The notes under the pieces were generated by a model. That model worked only from the letters and a program-made list of their open reading frames with translations, made no database searches and was not told the origin of the DNA. A stretch of DNA of 39,513 bases from Verrucomicrobiia bacterium (GTDB lineage: Bacteria; Verrucomicrobiota; Verrucomicrobiia; Verrucomicrobiales; DEV007): NCBI GenBank assembly GCA_020439995.1, contig JAGROY010000118.1, positions 1-39,513 of the forward strand. Direction: 5' to 3'. This document shows, piece by piece, positions 23,701-30,888 of this stretch. Numbering within the stretch: position 1 is the first letter of the stretch; the number at the start of each line of letters is the position of its first letter. The translations under genes were made by a program, and so were the position numbers.

Positions 23701-25216
23701 TGGATCGCTGACAGATCCCTCCTGGACTGCCCCGGCATTCGATGACTCCGCATGGGCATCAGGCCCGGCTGAATTCGGCTACGGCGACAGAGACGAGGCC
23801 ACCGTCGTCGGCTTTGGCGACAACGGCTCCAGCAAATTCATCACGACCTGGTTCCGCAAAACAATCACGGTCAGCCGCGCCAGTGCATTCCTCGACCTTA
23901 CCCTGCAAGTGCTTCGCGACGATGGAGTCGTCGTTTACCTCAATGGCACAGAAGTCGCCCGCGACAATCTGCCGGAGGGCACGATCGCACCGGAAACTCT
24001 CGCACTTCAGAGCGTTAGTTCGAATGACGAGAGCAGCTTCTTCAGCTTCCCCGTTCCGCCTTCATTGCTTGTCGAGGGAACCAACGTCATCGCCGTTGAA
24101 ATCCACCAGGCAAGCGCTGGCAACAGCGATATCAGCTTCGATGCAGCTCTTTCCGGTACCCGCGCCACACTTTCCGACTCGCCGATTGCACTCAATCGAT
24201 CGACCACTCTCCGAGCACGGAGCTTGAATGGTGATGAATGGAGCGCACTGACCGAGGCCACGTTTTACATCGGCACTCCGGCATCGGCGGCAAACCTCGT
24301 GTTCAGTGAAATCAATTATCACCCGGCACCTCCCACCGAAGCTGAAGCCGGGCAACCCTTCGTCACCGATGACAGCGACTTCGAGTTCATCGAGCTGCAA
24401 AACATCGGCGCAGGAACCATTGATCTGAGTGGACTCGAATTCACCCGAGGCATCGATTTTCAGTTTCCAGTGGGGACAGTGTTAGGCTCAAACTCCACGG
24501 TTCTCATCGTGAAAAACAGGCAGGCATTTCAACTGCGCTATTCCTCCGTACCAGCCACATTGATCATCGGCGAGTTCGGCAATGATTCGAGCCTCAGCAA
24601 CAGCGGAGAGTCGCTGGCAATCGCCGGCGCGGACAGCAGCATCATCCGGGACTTCCGCTACAATGACAAAGCACCCTGGCCAGAATCCGCTGATGGCGAC
24701 GGCCCGACATTACAACTCCGATCTCCCGGCACCAATCCCGATCACGCCACCGGAGAAAGCTGGCGCGCCAGCAGCACCCTGCTGGGCACGCCCGGAAGCG
24801 TGGACACCTCCAGCGGAACTGGCTACGCCACATGGGCGACAAGCAATGGCGTCACCGGCGGCCCTGAAAGCGACGACGACAACGATGGCGTCTCCAATTT
24901 TCTCGAGTTCGCTCTTCGCTCGCCCCCATTGTCTGCCAGCGCCCACCTGCTACCAGTTGCGAGTGAGCAGACACTTGCGATCAATGGCACAACGGCCAGA
25001 CATCTCACCTTCACCTATCGGCGCAACCCCGATGCATCCGGCCTCGCCTATGCTCCGGAAACGTCCACTGACCTGCAGAACTGGAGCAACAGCGGCCAGA
25101 TGGCACTCGTATCCTCCTCCCCTACTGGCGATGGCAGCGAGACTGTGATTTATCGCAGCGTTCAGCCGCTCCCGGCCGGCGGAAGTCTCTACGTCCGCCT
25201 GCGAGTCTCCGAGTAG
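20735..25216 (+). CDS. Giant secreted CotH-kinase / lamin-tail / beta-hexosaminidase-C domain protein
   Basis: 1493 residues from the ATG at 20735, whose first ~28 residues form a signal peptide ending AASAQ; an in-frame start at 20642 would bury this peptide. Approximate order: lamin-tail domain (32-150), galactose-binding-like jelly roll (173-332), chitobiase/beta-hexosaminidase C-type domain with YYTTDGSTPSEQNG (372-432), CotH kinase-like domain (about 490-908, with MDLRTSQNYSWSFQ and YYHLYVDGVYWGLYMTQER), a second hexosaminidase-C-like strand (LTRDGSDPR), a second jelly roll (976-1146), a second lamin-tail domain (1187-1350) and a DDDNDGVSNFLEFAL calcium-type motif near 1380-1395 before a final beta domain. 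This assembly is typical of secreted Verrucomicrobia proteins. Spore-coat CotH phosphorylates protein; here the target is unknown. Cell-surface location is likely. Confidence 0.9.
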   Translation: MNHLQSARSLLLTLTFTISLALGTIQAASAQVISEILAGNKTDFVDEDGDSSDWIEINNPTSHPIELKGHYLTDDPAELLKWEFPAATLAPGGYLVVFASGKNRAIAGAELHTNFSLGSGGEFLALVKPDGLAIASQFAPAYPEQIDNVSYGRGIAALPSDVTLIEPGADSRWFVPDAEPANDWRIPEFDDSSWNSALTGIGFDYDDLTGAGGNTEDQMQSINASAYLRVPFLIENPAGVLAMTLRMKFEDGFVAYINGQQIASDNAPEQVAFDSTATTSHRDADARVYIDYTVDFSGKLVAGTNILAIQGMNATTGGSDFLILPELTATIFDTNQPALVGFFESPSPGAPNGNLSFLGIVEDTAFSVDRGFYDAPFDIEITSATAGAKIYYTTDGSTPSEQNGDLYTGPVTISNTTTLRAIATLPGFQPTNVDTHSYFFLDDVITQYADGVPPEGWPLRTQSGQTFNYGMDPDITERFTPEEMKAQLSAIPTMSIVTDLPNLVDSRTGIYTHPGSRGRTWERPASLELVDPLGNEEGFQINCGLRIRGGFSRSGDNPKHAFRLFFRNDYGSGKLNYPLFGTEGADVFENMDLRTSQNYSWSFQNNNANTYLREVFSRDTQRDMGRTHTRSRYYHLYVDGVYWGLYMTQERAEAAFGATYFGGDPDDYDTIKSAGSPGGYNTEATDGELNGDWRTLWNLTRAQFANPTLERYMEIQGLNPDGTRNPALPVLLDVPSLIDHTLTTFYTGSFDSPLLSGGGGSNNWFGIRNRVSGDMGFVFFCHDGEHSMGVNGTQNMNRVGPFTGDQGNFSKSNPQFLHQDLARTDEYKMLLADHVYRHYFNDGLLTPEKVAARIEQRRAVVDKVIDAEAARWGDSKRTSNPYDREDWEAEVRRLFSYVERRTDTVLTQIKRAKLYPDTTPPEFNQRGGQVPDGFVVQLVNETGEIYLTRDGSDPRMIGGGINPSATRLSGSTEAVPMFEAGATWKYLDNGSLTDPSWTAPAFDDSAWASGPAEFGYGDRDEATVVGFGDNGSSKFITTWFRKTITVSRASAFLDLTLQVLRDDGVVVYLNGTEVARDNLPEGTIAPETLALQSVSSNDESSFFSFPVPPSLLVEGTNVIAVEIHQASAGNSDISFDAALSGTRATLSDSPIALNRSTTLRARSLNGDEWSALTEATFYIGTPASAANLVFSEINYHPAPPTEAEAGQPFVTDDSDFEFIELQNIGAGTIDLSGLEFTRGIDFQFPVGTVLGSNSTVLIVKNRQAFQLRYSSVPATLIIGEFGNDSSLSNSGESLAIAGADSSIIRDFRYNDKAPWPESADGDGPTLQLRSPGTNPDHATGESWRASSTLLGTPGSVDTSSGTGYATWATSNGVTGGPESDDDNDGVSNFLEFALRSPPLSASAHLLPVASEQTLAINGTTARHLTFTYRRNPDASGLAYAPETSTDLQNWSNSGQMALVSSSPTGDGSETVIYRSVQPLPAGGSLYVRLRVSE

Positions 25217-25294
25217 GACGAGTTCCGCTTCTCCCAGGATTGGGTTAGACGTTTCGCGTTGTCGGAGTTCCCTTTTGATGGGAAAGTCGTCTGC

Positions 25295-26038
25295 ATGAGG
25301 ATAGCAAGAATCGCATTGGCAGCATTGGCAGCATTGGCCGTGATCGCTTGTTCTGAAGCGGGCGCGCAGGAAATGGTGAACAAGATTCCAGCGCCCACGG
25401 GCTATACGCGTGTGGCGACCGAGGCGGGATCATTTTCCCGTTTCGTCCAGACGCTTGAACTTCGTGGCGACTCGAAGACGATCCATACGTGGAAAGGTGA
25501 GGAACTCAATCAGGGATTTCATGTAATCGGAGTGGCAAAGCTGCCGCTGCTCTACAAACAGGATCTCGAGCAATGTGCTGACTGGGCGATGCGGCTGTGG
25601 GCGGAACACCACAAAGCGGCAGGAACCCTGGAGCGATTGACACTTTTCAACTATGATGGCTCAAAGAAAGCCTACCGCGGATCAGGTGAGTCCTACGAAA
25701 AATTCCTTCGACTGCGCATGGCGTATTCAAATTCGCACTCGCTGAAAAAGGGTGCGCTGCCTGTGAAAGAGCCGGATATCAGACCAGGCGACCTGGTCGT
25801 GCAAAACGAAACCGGAGGCATTGGCCATGTCTCCGTCATTCTCGATAAAGCCACGGCTCCGAACAAACCGCCGCTCTATCTGATCGGATTCAGTTTCATG
25901 CCAGCGCAGGAATTTCATATCGAGGAAGCGTCGGCAATGCATGGTGTGAGCGGCTGGTTTACCCTGGATGGGTTCCGGCGATATCTGAAGGATCGGCTGG
26001 ATCTTGGCGAACCTGTGCTGCGGCGATTTCAAGAGTAG
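25295..26038 (+). CDS. DUF4846 family lipoprotein
   Basis: About 247 residues from the ATG at 25295, which places a lipoprotein signal (LALAALAVIAC, lipobox VIAC, Cys at about residue 19) at the N-terminus; the in-frame start at 25259 would place it after extra polar residues. The mature part matches DUF4846: HTWKGEEL, GVAKLPLLYKQDLEQCADWA (about 89-108), MRLWAEH, LTLFNYDGSKKAYRG, then PVKEPDIRPGDLVVQNETGG and a GHVSVILD strand. The GDLVVQ...GHVSVI pattern resembles NlpC/P60-like CHAP folds, but the catalytic role is not established. It is convergent with the C39-like protease at 26051 with only 12 bp between. Confidence 0.85.
   Translation: MRIARIALAALAALAVIACSEAGAQEMVNKIPAPTGYTRVATEAGSFSRFVQTLELRGDSKTIHTWKGEELNQGFHVIGVAKLPLLYKQDLEQCADWAMRLWAEHHKAAGTLERLTLFNYDGSKKAYRGSGESYEKFLRLRMAYSNSHSLKKGALPVKEPDIRPGDLVVQNETGGIGHVSVILDKATAPNKPPLYLIGFSFMPAQEFHIEEASAMHGVSGWFTLDGFRRYLKDRLDLGEPVLRRFQE
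25313..25339 (+). repeat. Three tandem copies of a 9-bp unit (GCATTGGCN) inside a signal peptide
   Basis: GCATTGGCA GCATTGGCA GCATTGGCC encodes the LAALAALA part of the DUF4846 lipoprotein signal. The unit is three codons long, so gain or loss would change signal-peptide length but keep the frame. Confidence 0.8.
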
Positions 26039-26050
26039 TCCATCATCCGT

Positions 26051-27349
26051 TCAAACCTTAAAGTAGAAAGTCATGTACGAGGTCCCTTCCAGTTCCTCGA
26101 CGCGCATGCGGCGGTTACGCACGTGCTCACCCCAGCTTTCCATAAAAATGACTTCTCCCCGCTCTTCGTTGTAGCCGACGACTACGGAACAATGCCCTGG
26201 TGCCTCATCGCCAGGCCAGGTGGCGATCTCATCCCTTGTTGGCTCAGGCAATTTCGCGTCCGGGCTATGCTGAAATTCTCGGGCAAAGCGAGTGTGCAAC
26301 TGATCGCGCTCTGGCGAGAATCTGCGCCACACCAGAACCGGACAACCATTGTCGATCGCCCGCTTGATCCTGGCCATGTCCGCCTTTCCGCTACGGGACA
26401 TCTTTGCCTCTGATTCCTCGGCCGCAGCACGGTAGAGATCGAGTAGCTTAGTGCCCTTGGCGCTGCCGGTGTTCTTGAACTTTGCTCCCGCAGCGAGGCC
26501 GGTAACGCCCAGTCGAAGCCCCAGATAATGCGTCACCATCCCCAGAGTATTGATTGCGCAATAGGGGCGCAGGCCCTGGCGAAATACGGGCACCCCATCC
26601 ACTAAAGTATCGCCCGACGCCCCCCTGGTCACATGAGCTTCCAGTTCACGGCGGCGTTCCTTCACATTCATCCCGGCGATTCGCTCATCGAGGTAATGGT
26701 CCACGGCGGCACCCTGCGGGACAATGGTCAGCGTCACCGCGTGACCATCATAGCGGGAGTAGCGCAACGCAAAACCGCCGACCGTATAGCTCAAACATTC
26801 AGTTCGGAGAACATCAGTGTGGCCGATTCTCATCTTGTCAGGCCGTTTGCCTGACCGGTCCTTCAGATCTTTTTCCACCGCTTCCGAGACACTCTTGAAT
26901 GCCTTGCCAAATTCCTGTTTGCGCTTGCGAATCCGGGCCTGCCGCTCCCGCTGCTCTTGATCAGTCTCTAAGCCATCTGCACGCTCATAGCCGAAGTATG
27001 CTCCGGCATCGATGTAGAGGATCGAGATCGCCTTGAGCTTTTTCTTTTCGTCGGAAGCAGCATAGACCGCCTGCGGATATGCACCGAACAGCTTCGGCAC
27101 GCGGGCCATGGCGACGACAATCTCCCCGTCCACTCCCGAGATCTCCTGCCACTCGCCCGGCAGCTCGTTCTTCCGCCAGGCTTCGTCGTCAACGAACGCG
27201 ACAGAGAAATCCTGACCATCAAGCTGCGGCGCAGCTGCGTTTGCCAACAGCCCGCCACCACCGCCAGCGGCCAGAAATTCCTGCGGAATTGCGTGGGCAA
27301 TGTTTTGAATAACAAGCGCTGTCAGGGCCAGGGAGAGAACACGCTTCAT
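26051..27349 (-). CDS. Secreted C39/papain-like cysteine protease
   Basis: About 432 residues from the ATG at 27349, giving a signal peptide MKRVLSLALTALVI...AHA; the open frame extends upstream to 27457 but without signal-like sequence. An N-terminal domain of unknown type (about 25-235) precedes a C39-like domain: VFRQGLRPYCAINTLGMVTH holds the catalytic Cys (RPYC) with its preceding Gln, GHCSVVVGYN the catalytic His, and MESWGEH the third residue region. The fold is papain-like, so it may cleave peptides in the periplasm or outside. No ABC exporter with a leader peptide is nearby, so it is not a bacteriocin processing unit. It is convergent with the DUF4846 gene. Confidence 0.8.
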   Translation of the reverse strand: MKRVLSLALTALVIQNIAHAIPQEFLAAGGGGGLLANAAAPQLDGQDFSVAFVDDEAWRKNELPGEWQEISGVDGEIVVAMARVPKLFGAYPQAVYAASDEKKKLKAISILYIDAGAYFGYERADGLETDQEQRERQARIRKRKQEFGKAFKSVSEAVEKDLKDRSGKRPDKMRIGHTDVLRTECLSYTVGGFALRYSRYDGHAVTLTIVPQGAAVDHYLDERIAGMNVKERRRELEAHVTRGASGDTLVDGVPVFRQGLRPYCAINTLGMVTHYLGLRLGVTGLAAGAKFKNTGSAKGTKLLDLYRAAAEESEAKMSRSGKADMARIKRAIDNGCPVLVWRRFSPERDQLHTRFAREFQHSPDAKLPEPTRDEIATWPGDEAPGHCSVVVGYNEERGEVIFMESWGEHVRNRRMRVEELEGTSYMTFYFKV

Positions 27350-27499
27350 GATCGTCGGGATGGTTTGGGTTGGGGAATACTTCACAACGCCTAGCAGCAA
27401 ACGATTGTATTCGAAAGAACTTAGAGAATCCCACGATGACGCGGAAACAATCTGCATTCACGGACGGTATGGCTTCAGGGCTGAAATGTTCACCCAGCC

Positions 27500-27538
27500 G
27501 GACGTTTGAGACAAACGTCCCTGCCCTTAAACGGCAGG
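27500..27538. repeat. Two adjoining hairpins in an otherwise empty intergenic region
   Basis: GGACGTTTG-AGA-CAAACGTCC (27500-27520) is a perfect 9-bp stem with a 3-nt loop. It runs into CCTGCC-CTTAAAC-GGCAGG (27520-27538), a 6-bp stem. There is no T-run on either strand, so a simple intrinsic terminator is unlikely. Between 27350 and 27660 I see nothing else that can be called. It may be a dispersed palindromic element (REP-like), but only one copy lies in this window. Confidence 0.5.
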
Positions 27539-27659
27539 ACGCCCAGATCCAGTGCTCTTGTTCGCATCAGTCGACTGTGCCGCGCAGTTGCGACCAGTCG
27601 TGGACGGATGCCGCTTCTGATCTGGAGCACCCGCCTCACGCTAGTTCTGGTGTGTTGAT

Positions 27660-28382
27660 TTGCTCCTTCAGCGTCGTGACACCGGCCGAATCACGGAACT
27701 TATTCCACTTGCAACAGCACTCGCCCGACTATCGTTCGAGGTGCTCACCATCACCTTTATCGAATGCACTGCTGTGATCGCGGCGGCGATCTTCGGCGTG
27801 CTGCTTGCGACGCGAACGAACATGGACGCGACCGGACTTTTTGCAGTCGCCTTTGCCATGGCATTCGGCGGCGGCACGGTGCGCGACCTTTGCCTCGACA
27901 GGCATCCGCTGTTCTGGATCGAAAACTCGCACTACACGGTCATCGTTTTCTTCATCGCGCTGGCGGCATCACTGGCACCAGGCATTGTTTCAAAATTCGA
28001 ACGCTTCCTGATTCTACCGGATGCGATCGGCATGGGATTGTTCACCGTGGCCGGGGCAGACATTGCACTCGATGCTGGAACTTCGCTATTTCTCGCTGTG
28101 TTGTTTGGCGTCATCACTGGCACCTTCGGTGGCGTGCTGGCCGATATTATCTGCAACGAGATACCGGTTCTATTCCGCCCCGGCACTCCGCTATGTGCTA
28201 CCTGCTGCTTCATCGGAGCCTGGGGATTCGTGATCGCTTTGAAGATGGAATTGCCCAGGCCCGGGCCCGCGATACTCGGATTTTCCGCAGTCATCATCGC
28301 CCGCCTCAGCGCGATCAAGTGGCGCATTGCACTTCCCCCGATCAACCGGAACAGGCCCCCTGCTCCGTCAGAACCAAAATAA
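27660..28382 (+). CDS. UPF0126/TRIC-family membrane protein
   Basis: 240 residues from a TTG at 27660; homology begins near the GTG at 27741, which would be the better start by alignment. About seven hydrophobic segments follow: TFIECTAVIAAAIFGVLLA, FAVAFAMAFGGGTVRDLCL, TVIVFFIALAASLAP, DAIGMGLFTVAGADIAL, LAVLFGVITGTFGGVLADII and others. The glycine-rich GGGTVRDL and GTFGGVLADII motifs mark the two inverted TRIC repeats (UPF0126, YadS-like). Such proteins are cation channels or amino-acid-related membrane proteins; the ion is unknown here. It lies alone on the plus strand, about 150 bp upstream of the Nramp-like gene. Confidence 0.85.
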   Translation: MLLQRRDTGRITELIPLATALARLSFEVLTITFIECTAVIAAAIFGVLLATRTNMDATGLFAVAFAMAFGGGTVRDLCLDRHPLFWIENSHYTVIVFFIALAASLAPGIVSKFERFLILPDAIGMGLFTVAGADIALDAGTSLFLAVLFGVITGTFGGVLADIICNEIPVLFRPGTPLCATCCFIGAWGFVIALKMELPRPGPAILGFSAVIIARLSAIKWRIALPPINRNRPPAPSEPK

Positions 28383-28533
28383 CGCCGCACCCAACGGCGG
28401 CACGCCGGTTTCGCGGCTACCAGCTGCAGCGCCGAAGTAGTGAACCGCGTGCTTGGCGAATGGCTCGATCTGTGTTCTTCTCCGCTCTGACTGGCGAATC
28501 CTCGCAGTCAATCTGTATTTAAAAACGAACTCA

Positions 28534-29901
28534 ATGCCCAGCGATAACCCCTACGTCGTCAGTGAGGACTCGATCCTCGATCCTCCCGTGTCGTTTATGG
28601 CGCGGCTCAAACATCTTGGCCCTGGACTTATCTTGTCCGCATCGATCGTCGGCTCCGGGGAGCTGATGGCCACTACCATTTTCGGCGCCACGGCTGGTTT
28701 CGTGGCCCTCTGGGTCATTCTCCTCAGCTGCCTGGTAAAGGTCACAGTGCAGCTGGAGTTCGGCAAGCATGCCATCCATAGCGGAGAATCGACGATGGCC
28801 TCATTCAACAAGCTGCCCGGCCCGAAGTTCGGCAAGGCGAGCTGGGCAGTGTGGATCTGGCTCGTGCTCATGACGACAAAGAACCTCCAGCTTGGCGGGA
28901 TCATTGGCGGCGTTGTCGGCATCGTGCTGCACATGATCGGGCAGGAAGGAACGTTCGCCCTGAATGCAGGGATTTCTACAGCCGTCGCGGTCAGCGTTTC
29001 GCTGATGATTTACAGGGGCCGCTACCAGTTCATCGAGCGCATTGCCGTCGTTTTGATCGCCGTCTTTACCGTCTTCACTTTTGCATCGCTGATCAGCACC
29101 GCCTCGACGGAATACGCATTCTCGATGGCCGATGTGGGCAGCGGCTTCACCTTTACCCTACCGTCGGCTGTCATCCTGGCAGCAGTCGGCGCGTTTGGAA
29201 TCACCGGGGTCGGCGGCGATGAAATCATGGCCTACAACTACTGGTTGATCGAAAAGGGCTACGCAGCCTATTCCGGCCCACGCAAGAACACGCCGGAATG
29301 GATCGCCAGGGCCAAGGGCTGGATCCGTGTGATGTATCTCGACGCCCTGCTTTCAATGGTGGTTTACACCGTGATGACGTGCGCGTTTTACCTCCTCGGC
29401 GCGGCTGTGCTGCACGATTCCAAGGATTTGATGTATGAGAAAGATCTCATCGGCGAGCTGTCAAAAATGTATACCAATACGCTCGGCCCCGGTGCGCGTT
29501 ATGCCTTCCTCGCAGGTGCTTTCGTAGTGCTGTATTCGACACTGTTTGCGGCGCTCGCTGCGTGGACCCGACAATTCTCCGATGCGTTCAGCCAGATTGG
29601 CTGGATCAATTTCATGGACAACAAGTCACGCGGAAGATCGATCGCGGCACTCGCCTGGGGACTGCCCACGTTCTGGACGATCCTGTTCCTGTCGCTGAAA
29701 CAAATCGGCCTCATGGTCATTATCGGTGGCGTGATCACGTCGGTCATTCTCCTGCTCGTCGTCTACGCTGCGATCCATTTTCGCTACAAGAGACTGCCGA
29801 CGGAACTGAAGCCGTCCCGTTTTTATGACGTGTGCCTCTGGCTCAGTATTGCTTCCATTGTCTCTGCGGGGATCGTCTCTATCTGGAAGGCACTGCAGTA
29901 A
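28534..29901 (+). CDS. Nramp-related transporter lacking the canonical DPGN metal site
   Basis: 455 residues from the ATG at 28534. There are about 11 hydrophobic segments. TM1 reads HLGPGLILSASIVGSGELMA. The Nramp signature G-P-G-L...DPGN is present in outline, but DPGN is GSGE. TM6 reads GAFGITGVGGDEIMAYNYWL, with no MPH-like methionine site. Both changes affect residues that bind Mn2+ and Fe2+ in canonical Nramp proteins, so another substrate (Mg2+ as in Nramp-related Mg transporters, or none) is possible. This family is known as Nramp-like in Planctomycetes and Verrucomicrobia. It is convergent with the M28-like gene (11 bp). Confidence 0.85.
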   Translation: MPSDNPYVVSEDSILDPPVSFMARLKHLGPGLILSASIVGSGELMATTIFGATAGFVALWVILLSCLVKVTVQLEFGKHAIHSGESTMASFNKLPGPKFGKASWAVWIWLVLMTTKNLQLGGIIGGVVGIVLHMIGQEGTFALNAGISTAVAVSVSLMIYRGRYQFIERIAVVLIAVFTVFTFASLISTASTEYAFSMADVGSGFTFTLPSAVILAAVGAFGITGVGGDEIMAYNYWLIEKGYAAYSGPRKNTPEWIARAKGWIRVMYLDALLSMVVYTVMTCAFYLLGAAVLHDSKDLMYEKDLIGELSKMYTNTLGPGARYAFLAGAFVVLYSTLFAALAAWTRQFSDAFSQIGWINFMDNKSRGRSIAALAWGLPTFWTILFLSLKQIGLMVIIGGVITSVILLLVVYAAIHFRYKRLPTELKPSRFYDVCLWLSIASIVSAGIVSIWKALQ

Positions 29902-29912
29902 ACGTAGGGCAA

Positions 29913-30860
29913 TCAAATACTGTCCGGATTCGCCATGCGCTCCACCAGTTTCTGCAGCTTTTGCACTGTCTGGGCGAACCGGCTGAAGTCGTAGACATCC
30001 GCTACGTCCGCTGGAGATCCTGCGGGCGAATCCGTTATGTCGGCTTCAAACGTGAGCGTTGGTAAAAATGATCGCACGTCATGCTTGACGACGGTTGAGG
30101 GAGCAAGCGTCAGGCGTAGTCCAGTGGTTCTGGCAAAGCGATTGGCCACCGCTGTGCCGAGTGCCTCATCGTTCGAGTAGACAACCAAGGGAACTTCGAC
30201 CTCCCAGATTCCCCCATCGCGTTTCGGAAAAACGAGCGAGCTGAAATTGAGGACGGCGACGTTGGTATAGTTCTCGCTGGCCCTGATAGCGCCAGTAAGA
30301 TCCAACCGGGCGGGCTCCGCGACTTCCGCAGCGTAGGCCACGAATTGTATGGTACGCTGAAACTCGGCCCCAGTCAGTGCTCTAGCAATGCTCACCATTG
30401 CCGCGATGCCCGATGCCGATCGACCAGCCCCGGGACTTCCGATAGAGGAAGTGTAAGGTGCTGCCACCACAACAGCTTCCTGCGAACGTCCCTTACCTGG
30501 GAGAACGGCGATCACCGAAGGACACTCCACTTCGCCAATCTTGCGCGGGAAGACATCCACGTTGTATCCCATGTTCTCGGCACCCAGGCTCGATTGCACA
30601 AATTTCCGGGCACGCACTGCGGCTTCCGGTTCTGCCGACAGGCTGCGCGGCCCGACGGTTTCGCTTAGTCGCGTGACTGCAGAATTGAGATCCGCCTCAG
30701 TGACAGGCGTGGCAAAACGCAGTGCATCATCTCTATCCGGCCCATTGCGCCCTGGCTCGGTATAGTAAAGGACGAGCGCGATGATCACCGTGATTCCAAG
30801 CCCAACGGGCAATCCGACGAGGAGAAATCTGAAAAGTTTCGGCTGGGAAATGGCGGGCAT
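29913..30860 (-). CDS. Membrane-anchored M28-fold protein without metal ligands (pseudo-peptidase)
   Basis: 315 residues from the ATG at 30860; the longer open frame to 31088 overlaps luxC. One N-terminal TM (about 10-33) leads to an M28 aminopeptidase-like domain (GPRSLSAEPEAAVRARKFV, then VVVAAPYTSSIGSPGAG and ASGIAAMVSIARAL). The canonical metal ligands are changed: HxD reads PYT (135-137), the DN pair reads RS (147-148) and EE reads EV (179-180). Only the first Glu is kept. The downstream GPxN and other metal His positions are not visible. Hydrolysis is therefore unlikely; a binding or regulatory role is inferred. It follows luxC by 28 bp on the same strand, so it may belong to that transcript. 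Confidence 0.75.
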   Translation of the reverse strand: MPAISQPKLFRFLLVGLPVGLGITVIIALVLYYTEPGRNGPDRDDALRFATPVTEADLNSAVTRLSETVGPRSLSAEPEAAVRARKFVQSSLGAENMGYNVDVFPRKIGEVECPSVIAVLPGKGRSQEAVVVAAPYTSSIGSPGAGRSASGIAAMVSIARALTGAEFQRTIQFVAYAAEVAEPARLDLTGAIRASENYTNVAVLNFSSLVFPKRDGGIWEVEVPLVVYSNDEALGTAVANRFARTTGLRLTLAPSTVVKHDVRSFLPTLTFEADITDSPAGSPADVADVYDFSRFAQTVQKLQKLVERMANPDSI

Positions 30861-30888
30861 GGCTGGGTTTGGCGTTAGCCGCAGTGGT

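Noticed and set aside
25313..25339. Minisatellite with regulatory role
   Set aside because: Only three units lie in a signal-peptide codon run, and alanine/leucine repeats are common there.
27500..27538. Intrinsic terminator
   Set aside because: The stems are strong, but no T-run follows on either strand.
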